Origin: Pseudo-nitzschia pungens
Taxonomy: Eukaryota; Bacillariophyta; Bacillariophyceae; Bacillariales; Bacillariaceae
Direction: 5' to 3'
DNA: 64,000 nt
Assembly (NCBI GenBank): GCA_037355855.1
Contig: CM074760.1
Coordinates: 2,720,501 to 2,784,500, forward strand
Shown: positions 1-9,694 of the stretch, in pieces
How positions within the stretch are numbered: position 1 is the stretch's first letter
Layout of the letters: every line of letters starts with the position of its first letter
The notes under the pieces: model-generated
Databases searched by the model: none
What the model saw: only the letters and a program-made list of their open reading frames with translations
Told to the model about the DNA's origin: nothing
Position numbers and translations under genes: made by a program

Positions 1-890
1 GAGCTATGTTGTGTGTTCAATGATGTAACAAAACGTTGTGCCCGGGTTGCATGCGTTCGTACTAGGGATGGGCAAAGTTTTCTTGGGCATTACAGTAAAC
101 CTTACCTGTACGTGGAAGATGGGTTTCGAAACGCAATGGAATTGTTACGTACGCTCAGCGTAATCGTATTACAGAAGTTAATTCGTACTCGTAGGCCAAC
201 TTCCGTCGGTAGTACTACTACATCATATATTTTACAAAATAATGACATGGTCGATATCCAAACCATGGACAAACGCGATTTTGTGGGGTTTTTAGAGGTT
301 GCGTAACGAGCGATTTTTTTCGCTCTTAAGGACCGGCACACAAGCATTGTTCTTTCTTGTTCTTCCAAGACCTCAACGGATTGACTTTGTGTGTTTCAAT
401 GTTGTTTGTTCCAAGTGACAGTCAACGAATGCAAGATGTTGTAGTCGCATCGGTCAAATGGAGAAAGAACGTTCGATCAAAATTCTGATTCCGTTTTCTT
501 CCGGAAGTTGAACACGTACCGTTATGGTGGAATTACGTACGATTGAAATGGGGTGATTTTTGTTCAATCAAAATAATAAGAATACTATTTTTAATATCCA
601 GGATCTTCAACATTTTCTAATCATTTTTTGTTGAAAAATCTTCGAAGAACAGTCTCAAAGAGCTCGAAAAGAACGAAAAAAGTGGGAACTATGGTACTTA
701 TTTAGCCTCTACTTGATCATTGAGATTGCCAACTGCTTCTTGTTGGGGAGCCTTTCGTTGGGAGACATTGCGTGGAACACGTTCGTTTTGCTTTGCTTCG
801 CACAGTACCTTACGTACCCGTAGGTACGTACTCGCATATGGTGTAGCTGTAAGACAACATCAGACCTAAACGAACCGAATGAAGTAAATC
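1..890. other. Intergenic, no gene recognised
   Basis: The open frames here are short, start with non-ATG codons and resemble no family I know. The DNA is AT-rich intergenic sequence with scattered GTAC-type palindromes. A gene reaching in from outside the window cannot be excluded. Confidence 0.4.
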
Positions 891-1139
891 ATGGACCAAC
901 AGAGTCAAAAGGAGCAACAAATTCAAGTGGTGAACAGTTGGAATCAGGTCTCGGTTCAGCGTTCAAGAGCGTTCATCTTTTTGGGAGGGGTTGGTCTCTG
1001 CCTGTCCAATGTCCTCCTGATTGCATCCTACACTACTACTAGTACTACTGGCTATACTACTACTACTACTAGTAGTAGTAGTGCTAATAGTAGTAGTACT
1101 ACTATTCGTCTTAGTACTAGTAATCCATGGTGTTCGTAG
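891..1139 (+). CDS. Doubtful small membrane-type ORF
   Basis: An 82-codon frame opens at an ATG. It has a Gln-rich start, then one hydrophobic stretch (about residues 25-45, FIFLGGVGLCLSNVLLIASY) that could span a membrane. The last third is Thr/Ser only because the DNA there is an ACT/AGT triplet repeat, so this part is no evidence of coding. It could be a first exon or a chance frame. No family is recognised and there is no sign of a continuing exon. Confidence 0.18.
   Translation: MDQQSQKEQQIQVVNSWNQVSVQRSRAFIFLGGVGLCLSNVLLIASYTTTSTTGYTTTTTSSSSANSSSTTIRLSTSNPWCS
1025..1112. repeat. ACT/AGT triplet palindromic repeat
   Basis: Runs of ACT are followed by runs of AGT, so the stretch is largely self-complementary around ACTAGT centres and could fold into hairpins. 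The same kind of tract recurs near 1375-1390, 28750-28784, 44160-44175 and 54945-55078. Confidence 0.75.
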
Positions 1140-2109
1140 AACTGGTGTTGATGTCTTGGTTGAATGTTAGTACTACTAGCTAGTACGTTTCTAGTAGCAG
1201 GAGCAGTCATAGTTGGAACAAACTTTCGTATACGATATAGCAAAAAGAGAAGAATTTGATGGTCTTTTGGCGTTTTGATTGAAGCCTGCTGAAAAACGTC
1301 ACCAGAGGTCCTTTGTTCCTCAATGCAGTGTCATTATACTAGAGTTGTAGTAGGATACCAAAGAAAGTACAAGCTAGTAGTAGTAGTCTGCTTTTCAATT
1401 GACCAACAATAACAATTCCAGTATGTACCAGAAATTAAAAGGATCATTGATACGCAGCATTATCAGTTTTACAAAACATTCTGATGTTACTATCATCAAT
1501 CCTACTAATGTTTTGTTATGAATGGCAGATTTCGTGGGCTGTCGTAAAATTAAAATCCAGCGCAAGTCTCCCACAAAAGAACTTCGATAACGCTCCAAAA
1601 GCGACTCTCGGAATGATAAAATTATTTTGAAAGACAAGGATCCTATGGCATAATGGCATTTCATCGTTGGCTACCAGAACGCACGCACCCCGCGAGTTGC
1701 GTGACAAGACGGCCGAATGAATCGAACATTCCACAATGGTGATCTGGGCTAGTAGTATTCACTATTCAGTTTAGCCTTCACCGCGGAGCCAAATCGAAAA
1801 AGAATTTCAAATTTTTTGGTGCTATATCCTTCGTTTGCAATAATTGAACGCACTTGTCGGTCTGCTTCCTATCTCGGTTTCTAGTACAGGTTCATCTTGC
1901 TCTTCGTGTGACCCCCTTTGTCGAAAGACTGCGGAAGAATCAATAAGTGCGCCGCTGGTGCGAGCGCTAGCATAAAGATATATATATATAATACTATATA
2001 TATATATATATAATATGCACCCTCTCGGTCTCGTTGCCGTCGCTGATGTGCTGTTACCAGTGCTTCTGACGACAAGGCCTGGTTTTGATTGGTAGGACTT
2101 TGTTTCCCA
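1140..2109. other. Intergenic with TA microsatellite
   Basis: No gene is supported. The only marked feature is an interrupted TA dinucleotide tract at about 1978-2014. The rest is AT-rich spacer up to the stop codon of the KH gene at 2110; its right-hand part is probably that gene's 3' flank. Confidence 0.5.
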
Positions 2110-4233
2110 TTATAGCTTATACAAGTATTTCTTCTTCTTCTTGCCCCTCGAACCTCGGGTACCACCACCCTTGTTGTTGATATTGTTGATGTTGTTGTTG
2201 TTGTTGTTGTTGTTGCCCGCCGTCGATCCTTTCGTGCCATCTTCTGCCGACCCGGCAGAACCATCGATACCACCTTCGGCTCCAACAGTCGCCGTTGCGC
2301 CAGCATGAGCATCGCTGTCGCCCCTGGACACGTTTCTGTCCGGTTTGGTGCTACAGTTGGCTTCGTTGATGGTCGTGCCCATGTCTTCTACCAGTACTTC
2401 GTAGCCCTTAGAGACCAGGACCTTGAGCATGTCTAGAGCTTTTGTGGCTTTTTTCTCCGTCGTGGCCACAATCGTCAATCTCCATGATCCGCCCGACGAT
2501 TTTGTCGCTGCCGCTTCCTTTCCCGAAGCCTCGCCGGTGTCATCGGCGGCAGAAAAGTTCTCTCCGGGATCGTTCGATTCCTGGGGCTCCACCAGTTCTT
2601 CCTCCCCTTCCCCTTCTTCGTAAGAGAGATCGAGCTCTTCCGAAAGCTGGGGTGGATCTTGCTCGCTTTGCAGCTGCTGCTGCTGCTCGAGTTGTCGCTG
2701 TTTCTGCTTTCGGTGCGATCTCGGTATCTTTTTTCTCAGGATTTTGGTTTCGGTTTTCCGGGCAATGTTCCGCAGTTTCGTTTGCGACGGGAGCGGCTGG
2801 ACAATAAGGGTGATCTGGTAGTTGCTCTTGGCATTCTCGATCTTGTTTCGGTTCCGAGCGTTTTTGGTTTGATTCTGCGCCTGCGCCTGCGCCTGCGCCG
2901 AGTTCGAATTGGAATTGGAATTCGAGTTCGAGCTCGAGGCACCGGACATTGTCTTGTCGCCAGCGCCGCTCGGCGATGACTGCTGCTGTCCCCCCTTTTC
3001 GTCGTTCTTCCCGAACGAAGAAGGAGTGCTGTCCGCCCGGAGTTTCGCCGAAATGGCCCTGAGGCACGAGCAGCATTCCTGCAGCGGAGCCTCCAGCTGA
3101 ATGATGTTGTGCCCGAGTTGCTTGGGCGGGACCATGATCCGACACTGGTGATCGGCGCTCAGCTGGATGAGTTTGTTCCCCTTTTTCCCGACAATGGATG
3201 CGTGCCGCAGGTTGGCATTGTCCGAGTTGACCGCGGCCACCGCCGGAACCGGCACGTCCATGATGTACACCAGCTGTTTTCGATCGGAAACGTATTCCGG
3301 GCAACAAATGTCGTGGATGGCCTTGGAAGCGTGCAGGGCGGCAATGGGATCGGCCCGGATGACGATCGGGGTCCACTGGGGGTTGGTGAAATCGAGTTCC
3401 GTGTAGGTGGGTGGCACGCCCATGTCTCCCATGGGCTGCAGCTGCAGCTGCTGCTGTTGCTGTTGCTGCTGCAGCACCGGCGAAGCGAACCCCAGCGGTG
3501 TTTGTGAGGGCTGCTGATGCTGCTGCAGCTGCTGCTGTTGTCCGGGGGACGTTGGGTATTCCTCCGAGTGGATCAGATAGTGAGGATTGTCGTAATTCTC
3601 GTAGTTCTGCTGGTGCTGCTGGGGGGTGGGAAGCGGTGGCGGATAGTTGACGACACTAATCCGCACAGAATCCGGCGATATTTTCTTTGCTTTCGACCGG
3701 TTGGCGTTGCTGTTGTCGTTGCTGTTGTTGTTGTTGTTGCCATTATTGATATTGTTGCAGTTGTTGTTGTTGCCATTATTGATATTGTTGCTATTGTTGT
3801 TGCTGTTGTTGTTGCTATTGCTGCTGCTGTTGTTGCTGCGTCCACCACCACCCCGCAACGAGGAAGAAGTTCCCTGCGATCCACCGTTGGCGGAGTAGAA
3901 TTTGGTGGATTCGGTGGCCGCGTGGCGCTGGATTTTATCGATCGTGTATCCGCGTTTGCCAATGAGAACCCCTACGCAGACAGTGGGAATGTACACGGTG
4001 ATTGTCAAGTGCGGAAATGCCCTCATGATCGTGTTGGACGAACCGTTCTCGTCTTTCTTGTTTTTTGCGGTGTTCGACTCCGTCACGGATGCCGCTGCCG
4101 CTGCCGCTGCCGTCCCGGCATTGCTTCCGAAATCACCATTCGCACTGTTCTTGGCGTTTCCCAACGCGGCTGTGGATGCCGGTCCCGTCGACGCGGCCAC
4201 GATCTCTGCCATTGTTTTGGACACGGTGGTCAT
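2110..4233 (-). CDS. KH-domain RNA-binding protein
   Basis: Protein of 707 residues starting MTTVSKTMAE at the ATG at 4233; the frame extends further upstream only through a GTTTC repeat and non-ATG starts. KH1 begins near residue 75 with TVCVGVLIGKRGYTIDKIQ, where GKRG (about 92-95) is the GXXG loop that contacts RNA. After KH1 beta-2 comes an insert of about 200 residues rich in Asn, Ser and Gln, and the domain then seems to resume at QWTPIVIRADPIAALHASKA. KH2 has a clear GKKG loop (ASIVGKKGNKLIQLSADHQ). A possible third, degenerate KH-like unit is split by a basic/acidic Gln-rich insert and ends SWRLTIVATTEKKATKALDM. The C-terminus is poly-Asn then Lys-rich. The arrangement recalls vigilin or PCBP-type multi-KH proteins that bind mRNA; the exact function is unknown. 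No intron is needed. Confidence 0.85.
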   Translation of the reverse strand: MTTVSKTMAEIVAASTGPASTAALGNAKNSANGDFGSNAGTAAAAAAASVTESNTAKNKKDENGSSNTIMRAFPHLTITVYIPTVCVGVLIGKRGYTIDKIQRHAATESTKFYSANGGSQGTSSSLRGGGGRSNNSSSNSNNNSNNNSNNINNGNNNNCNNINNGNNNNNSNDNSNANRSKAKKISPDSVRISVVNYPPPLPTPQQHQQNYENYDNPHYLIHSEEYPTSPGQQQQLQQHQQPSQTPLGFASPVLQQQQQQQQLQLQPMGDMGVPPTYTELDFTNPQWTPIVIRADPIAALHASKAIHDICCPEYVSDRKQLVYIMDVPVPAVAAVNSDNANLRHASIVGKKGNKLIQLSADHQCRIMVPPKQLGHNIIQLEAPLQECCSCLRAISAKLRADSTPSSFGKNDEKGGQQQSSPSGAGDKTMSGASSSNSNSNSNSNSAQAQAQAQNQTKNARNRNKIENAKSNYQITLIVQPLPSQTKLRNIARKTETKILRKKIPRSHRKQKQRQLEQQQQLQSEQDPPQLSEELDLSYEEGEGEEELVEPQESNDPGENFSAADDTGEASGKEAAATKSSGGSWRLTIVATTEKKATKALDMLKVLVSKGYEVLVEDMGTTINEANCSTKPDRNVSRGDSDAHAGATATVGAEGGIDGSAGSAEDGTKGSTAGNNNNNNNNINNINNKGGGTRGSRGKKKKKYLYKL

Positions 4234-4260
4234 GGTTGGTTGGTGTCCCGAAACGAATGG

Positions 4261-4308
4261 AAGCGAAGCGAAACGAAACGAAACGAAGCGAAACGAAACG
4301 AAACAAAG
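4261..4308. repeat. GAAAC pentanucleotide repeat
   Basis: Imperfect GAAAC/GAAGC repeats lie just upstream of the KH gene start. On that gene's strand they read as a GTTTC pyrimidine-rich tract, probably in the 5' UTR or core promoter. Confidence 0.7.
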
Positions 4309-4779
4309 CCCTTGTCCTCCGAATAGGACGAAGCAGTGATCGTCAAGAACTCGCCCTCCGGGTACGAGTACTCGTATGATCGGTTCTATCAAATCCTGCT
4401 TCCTATGGTACACCAATCACTTTCGGTTGGGGTTACCTTACGGTATGGTATCATACGTTAGGTCGAGAGGACAGATCGTATCAGTGAGAATCCGTCTGCG
4501 CGGGAATGAATGGTAGACTAAGATTACCGTACGGTAATTTTAATTACACTAAGGTTACTTGTACCGTACGGTATTCCCTATGATTTTCGGGTGTTCCCGT
4601 TGCCAACAGAGAGGTAAGTCTTCATTACAGTAATTACCAGTAATCTTAACCTAATCTTACTTGTGTACGGTAATTACCGCACGGTAAAAACTTGTGGAAA
4701 AAAATTACTTGTTGAAAAAAAAAAATATAAAGTTATTTTTAGTAGAATTTTATTAGAGGAGTGAAGCCTTCCCGTAGCA

Positions 4780-5410
4780 GTAACGGGACGGTGACCAGTA
4801 ATCTTACGTACAAGTAAAAGTAGAATCGACGTACCGGTAGCGGAAGGCAACCATACGGTAAGTTACGTGCAACTCGTTCCCGCAAAACAAAACATGCAAA
4901 AATTTCACAAAAATTTCATTCGTTCGAGCGCAGATACCGTACGGGACACTGCAGCCGGGCGGAGGCAGGGCGGAGGAAAAATCTCGTAAATTTTAATTTT
5001 CCCAGGATGACTAGGTTCGTATCTTAGGGTGCGCACAGAAGAACCCATAAAAACCTTACTGTACCGTAAACCTTACGGTAAGGTTTACATCGAACTAAAA
5101 TAATAATGTTGCATAACCTTACCGTACGAGCAAAGTTAAGGTTACATTGTACTTCGTACTTCGCTCTGTAGTACGGTACAAGTAAGTTACGGTAAGGTTA
5201 CTACGTAATCTTACTACTTTGTATTTTGGGCCCTGCAAAAAAACTTGGTAAGCCTTGAGGTTACCGTAATTACGTCTTGAGATTTTGAGAAGAGATTTTG
5301 ATGATGGACCAAACACAACAGTTGGAGAAATCCCTGGAATAGCAGGTCATCCCCCACCACTGGCGTTTTCTCCACAATGTTTTTGTGACTGCAAGGATAT
5401 GCTCGTAGAG
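4780..5410. repeat. Dispersed direct repeat, copy 1
   Basis: This stretch matches 8033-8455 in the same orientation. Shared blocks include GGGACGGTGACCAG, GACTAGGTTCGTATCTTAGG, AAGTTAAGGTTACATTGTAC and a block of about 90 bp beginning GATGGACCAAACACAACAG. Copy 1 carries about 140 bp (near 4850-4990) that copy 2 lacks. There is no transposase and no obvious terminal structure. Confidence 0.8.
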
Positions 5411-5574
5411 GCAAGGAGAACATCTTGCTTGTGCTCCTTCTCCGTCTTCTGCTTCTTCTGCTGCTTTCCGTTGGTTGGATTGGCTGATGCACAAACAACC
5501 TGCTCGCACCATCATGCGTTCGTACGCTACCGTAAGTTAATTACCGTACCACTAAGCTTCACTACGACAGGTTT

Positions 5575-5735
5575 TGCACTTGCACTTCGGCTGGTGGAAG
5601 TTGACTTCGGTTTTCGCTCTCGGCACTTAACAGACAAATTTTCGGATTTTCGTGTCAATGGTGTCACGGATAACCTTTTAATCTCTCCCATTGATTGTTG
5701 TTCTTCTGGTAGCAGCACCGGTCCTTGTACATACG
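5575..5735. repeat. Degenerate local duplication, copy 1
   Basis: Similar to 6155-6350 in the same orientation. Shared anchors are CTGGTGGAAGTTGACTTCGG, GGTGTCACGGAT and TTGATTGTT followed by a CTTCTGGTAG block. The copies have diverged by substitutions and small indels, which points to an old local duplication. Confidence 0.7.
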
Positions 5736-6154
5736 GTACTGAAACAATGGTAAGGACGCACGAGTAGATTAATAGAAGTAATAATGATATTATTATCTCT
5801 CATTCTTTTTGCAGCGAAACAAAACCATGCGAGAACAATTAGTGGCGCGGGGTTGCAAAAAATAAAAAATAATAGATCAACAAGAACAAAAAATTGGGAT
5901 TTCGCAAGGGATCTAATTTCCAAGGGATCATGAGATGCCGCACAGTATCCTATGGGATACCCCGGCGCCGTCTCGGGTGTAATCTTACGTCAACTTCGGA
6001 GTGCACGTACTCTGTGCTCACATTCGGCTATGCTAGTAGGTCAAGGTGTGGGCGTGTCCCCACCCGCATCCTGCAGTTGCGGTGACCTGTGTCTTGCCCA
6101 ACAGTTTTCGGACGTAACACACGAACATGTGTTCGGAACGTTCACTGTGAAGTG

Positions 6155-6350
6155 TTCGGAACTTCAGCTGGTGGAAGTTGACTTCGGTTTTCGTTCTTGG
6201 CACTTGACTGACAGATTTCCGTATTTCCGTGTCGGGCATAAATGCATGGTGTCACGGATTATCGGTCAGGAACACTTGGACCTCTCAGGGTAGACACTCT
6301 CCCCCAGCAGTTGATTGTTTCTTCTGGTAGTAGCTGCACCGGTACATGCA
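6155..6350. repeat. Degenerate local duplication, copy 2
   Basis: Partner of 5575-5735, about 580 bp downstream in the same orientation. It is slightly longer because of inserted bases between the anchor blocks. It ends about 330 bp before the start of the Cys-rich protein gene. Confidence 0.7.
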
Positions 6351-6675
6351 GAAATCATTTTCTTCTCCGGTGTGTACCTTTTCAGCCTATAGAAGATCCA
6401 GTCCTTCCTCAACAACATTCATTTCCATAATTTTACCTCTGGAAATGTCAAACGGGTTCAACTGTTTTGAGATTTCTTACATCGATTCCGAAAGCTTTGA
6501 TTAAGGTAAATGAAAATGGCGATGTATGCGGTGATAGCCCATTTCACGTACAATGTGTTCCCGCTTGCTATTATTGATATATCTTATTGAATGCACTACT
6601 ACTACTTGATCTCACATTGACATATCCTCGAAACGCAATTCTCATGACAGACAACTACCGTGTCAAACCAGAACG

Positions 6676-7710
6676 ATGCCTACAACAGAAGAAAGCTTCT
6701 TGCTAGGGCACGATGCCACAATCGAGACTGATGATAAAGACAACGCTGCCGTCCATTCATCCACTAGACCTCGTCTTCTCCTTGCCATGACTTTCCTTGT
6801 CGTCATGGCTGTCGTGGGGGTACTATCTGGCAGATCTCTTCAATCCACTTCGACTCTAAACATGTTGGTGAAAAAATATGGTAGACGAATGCAAAACCCA
6901 CCAGTCTCGCCCATCAAGGCAACGGATTTTGGCCCTAACCCATGGTTCAAGCTTGGTATGTGCGCCGGAGATTGTGATGGTGCTTTTGAGCAATGCGATG
7001 ATGGTCTGTATTGTCAGCAGCGCGACACTGGTGACCACCTTCCTCGTGGTTGTTATGGCGATCCAGTGAAGGATTATGACTACTGCGCGCCATTTCTCCC
7101 TACCATTGATTTTGGCCCTAACCCATCGAAGAAGCTTGGTCCGTGCGAAGGAGATTGTGACACGGATGGAGATTGTGATGGTGCTCTCGTGTGTCATCAT
7201 CGTGGTAACGATGATACCGAACCCCCTGGTTGTGTGGGAGCTGGAAAGTTAAATTACGACTACTGCGTGTACCCAAAAAGCACTTACAAACCCATGACGA
7301 ATATTGGCCCTAACCCAATGAGGTCACTTGGTCGGTGCGAAGGAGATTGTGATGATGACTATGATTGCGATCACGGTCTCGTGTGTCACCAGCGTGATAT
7401 TGGTGACCCCGTTCCTACTGGTTGTTTTGGTACCATTTGGACGGATTGGGACTACTGCGTACCAAGAAACACTGTGAATGATTTTGGCAACAACCCAGAG
7501 GGGCATTTCCCTCTTGGTCAATGCGAAGGAGATTGTGATTCTGATTTGGATTGCCAACGCGGTCTCGTCTGTTACTTTTACAGCGCTACTTGGGAGGAAG
7601 AGGATGTTCCCGGTTGTATTGGTGAACCAATTAGAGATCATGATTACTGTGTGCTACGAGAAGATGCCTTTGATGCTGGTCAAAGGAAAAACAATGACGA
7701 CTTTTATTGA
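6676..7710 (+). CDS. Membrane-anchored protein with four Cys-rich repeats
   Basis: Protein of 344 residues. A hydrophilic N-terminus of about 33 residues precedes one hydrophobic segment (about 34-54, LLLAMTFLVVMAVVGVLSG), fitting a type II signal anchor, so the C-terminal part should face the secretory lumen or outside. It holds four tandem units of about 55-60 residues. Each starts FGPNP or a close variant and contains six cysteines in the order LGxC, GDC, DC or QC, LVC or LYC, GC and DYC, with acidic residues around GDCD. I have the impression that similar acidic Cys-rich units are common in stramenopile proteins; the function is not known. The six Cys per unit suggest three disulfides. 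The acidic clusters could bind cations, which is speculation. The ATG at 6676 is the first in frame. No intron. Confidence 0.8.
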   Translation: MPTTEESFLLGHDATIETDDKDNAAVHSSTRPRLLLAMTFLVVMAVVGVLSGRSLQSTSTLNMLVKKYGRRMQNPPVSPIKATDFGPNPWFKLGMCAGDCDGAFEQCDDGLYCQQRDTGDHLPRGCYGDPVKDYDYCAPFLPTIDFGPNPSKKLGPCEGDCDTDGDCDGALVCHHRGNDDTEPPGCVGAGKLNYDYCVYPKSTYKPMTNIGPNPMRSLGRCEGDCDDDYDCDHGLVCHQRDIGDPVPTGCFGTIWTDWDYCVPRNTVNDFGNNPEGHFPLGQCEGDCDSDLDCQRGLVCYFYSATWEEEDVPGCIGEPIRDHDYCVLREDAFDAGQRKNNDDFY

Positions 7711-9694
7711 TTCCGGTGGGAAACAGTAAGTTAACGAATTACACAAAAAAAAAAAAAGATGATCGATTCATTCATTGATTGAGCCATTCCTGAAAACATT
7801 ACTACGAGTCCGACAACAATTGAGAATTTTCGAGTGTGCGCTGAAAATAAAAATACCACCATGGAACGCCACTGAACCACCAACAGTACACTGCATTTAA
7901 AAATTATTCTTTAGAAAGAAATCTCCACAACCTCTTCTGATACTTGTGTACCTCATGGAAAAAAAATTAGAAAGATACGTAGTATGAAGTAACCTTACTG
8001 TAAGATTTAAGTAAGATCTTAACCTTACCTGTGACGGGACGGTGACCAGCGCCAGTACACGTTTAATCGACGTAGCGGAAGGCAATTTAATTTTCCCAGT
8101 ATGACTAGGTTCGTATCTTAGGGTGCGCGCAGAAGAACCCATACATCGAACTAGAATATGTTGCATAATTTACCGTACCCGTACGATAAATTTTACCGTA
8201 CGGTACAGCAAAGTTAAGGTTACATTGTACTTCGTACTTCGCACAATAGTACAAGTAAGGTTAAGGTTACTACGTACTTCGTACAATGCATTATTTGGGC
8301 CATGCAAAAAAACATCATGATAACAATCAGATTTTGATAAGAGATTTTGATAATGGACCAAACACAACAGTTGGAGAAATCCCTGGAACAGCAGGTCATC
8401 CCCCACCACTAGTGTTTTCTCCACGATATTTTTGTGACTGTACGTAAGGATATAACCTTAAGGTTAGAGGGCAACTGACTGGGTTCGATGCGCCTCCCGA
8501 GAGGAGTGCGTCACTGCAGGGATAAATTGCCTTAATAAAACGCGACGAAATTATCCTCTCGACCAATCAAAAATATTGTTTTTAATCCCTATGTAAAGTA
8601 GTCCCCTCTTCGGCCTATCGTACCTTCTCCCTTATGTAAGCCACCAACCTTCGCTTTTCTTCGGTATTCCGTTGCGGGCCTGTGGCGGAAGCCTCGTCGT
8701 GCGTACTTGCATTTCAACCAACACGATTCCAAGAGGAACAACGTCGAACGGCAGAAGGAGGCAACGTAACTCTGCCGTATGGTACGGTAACGTACGAACC
8801 TCGATGCAAACGCAACGGGGCGTCCCGTCTGCAAGTAGTTACTCGTACACATACCGCATGGTACACCAACCAAAGGGACCCTCGTTAATTACGAAGTAAG
8901 TACCACCTCGTAGTAAAAAGAGCACTCGATGATGTTGTTTATTTAAATTATTATGACTACTATGTTGTACCGGTAAATGACAAAGTGATCTTGAACGTTC
9001 GTTGCCATCTAACTGTTCGTTGCCTCTTCTTTGACGGAGGATAGTTTCGTTCTAATCAGGGGTCAGTAGAAGGAGTGTACGTACATCACGTTGTCTTGCG
9101 TTGCGTTTCGATTTGCCTCGAACGCCCACACCGGTACGAATACCGTACGATACGATACGATACGATACGAGCAAAGCACAAGCCAGTACGGTACGTTGTT
9201 CGTCATCACCGTTGCGTGAGAGCGAGACGCAGAAACGCAGCGATCCAGTCCATCGATCAACACCCACTCGATCGCATCGCGGTTGCTTTTGGTTTCTACC
9301 TACCGTTCGGCAGCGCGCAAAACATCCGCATCAGCACCCGCACCAGCATCCCCATCAATTCATCGTCTACCGGTAATTACAGTTCCAATTCCAATTCGCC
9401 AACTGCCAGCCTGTCACATTGATACCGTACCCAAGACGTCGTATCACCGAACAGCCGCTCGAAGAGACGGAATCGATTGATTTCATTGCGATCGATCGAT
9501 TGATGTGGTGACGCCAGCCCATATCATTCCAATACATCAGCCTCGCAACACAAAGGCATACGAGTCCAACTCTGCACCATCGAGTACGCACACTGCATTC
9601 GTTGTACGTGTGTCTGAGTTTCACTCACCTCATCCAACCCAATCCAACCGATCTAACAAACCATCCGTAGTGTACCACGAGAAATCACGACGAG
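7711..9694. other. Intergenic with duplicated block
   Basis: No gene is supported. It holds copy 2 of the dispersed direct repeat (8033-8455), a GATAC pentanucleotide run near 9146-9170, and pyrimidine- and palindrome-rich DNA that is probably the 5' flank of the gene starting at 9695. The short frames at 8589-8899 and 9052-9480 match no family. Confidence 0.5.
8033..8455. repeat. Dispersed direct repeat, copy 2
   Basis: Shorter partner of 4780-5410. It begins at the GACGGGACGGTGACCAG block and ends at a GTGACTG...AAGGATAT block. The two copies flank the Cys-rich protein gene, but they lack TG...CA ends and a primer-binding site, so they are not LTRs. Confidence 0.8.

Larger units (their letters stand above)
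4309..6675. other. Gene-poor region with internal duplications
   Basis: No convincing gene. Open frames such as 5285-5767 (+) run through duplicated DNA and match no family. The stretch 4430-5270 is dense in short palindromes built from TTACCGTACGGTAA, CTTACGGTAAG and GTAC words. Two duplications are listed separately (4780-5410 with 8033-8455, and 5575-5735 with 6155-6350). Confidence 0.5.

Noticed and set aside
3411..4326. Several plus-strand frames opposite the KH gene
   Set aside because: Poly-Leu/Val/Ala translations of CAG/AAC-type repeats on the antisense strand; the minus strand carries the KH domains.
4780..8455. Direct repeats as LTRs of a retrotransposon
   Set aside because: No TG...CA ends, no primer-binding site or polypurine tract, and the DNA between them holds an ordinary gene, not gag/pol.
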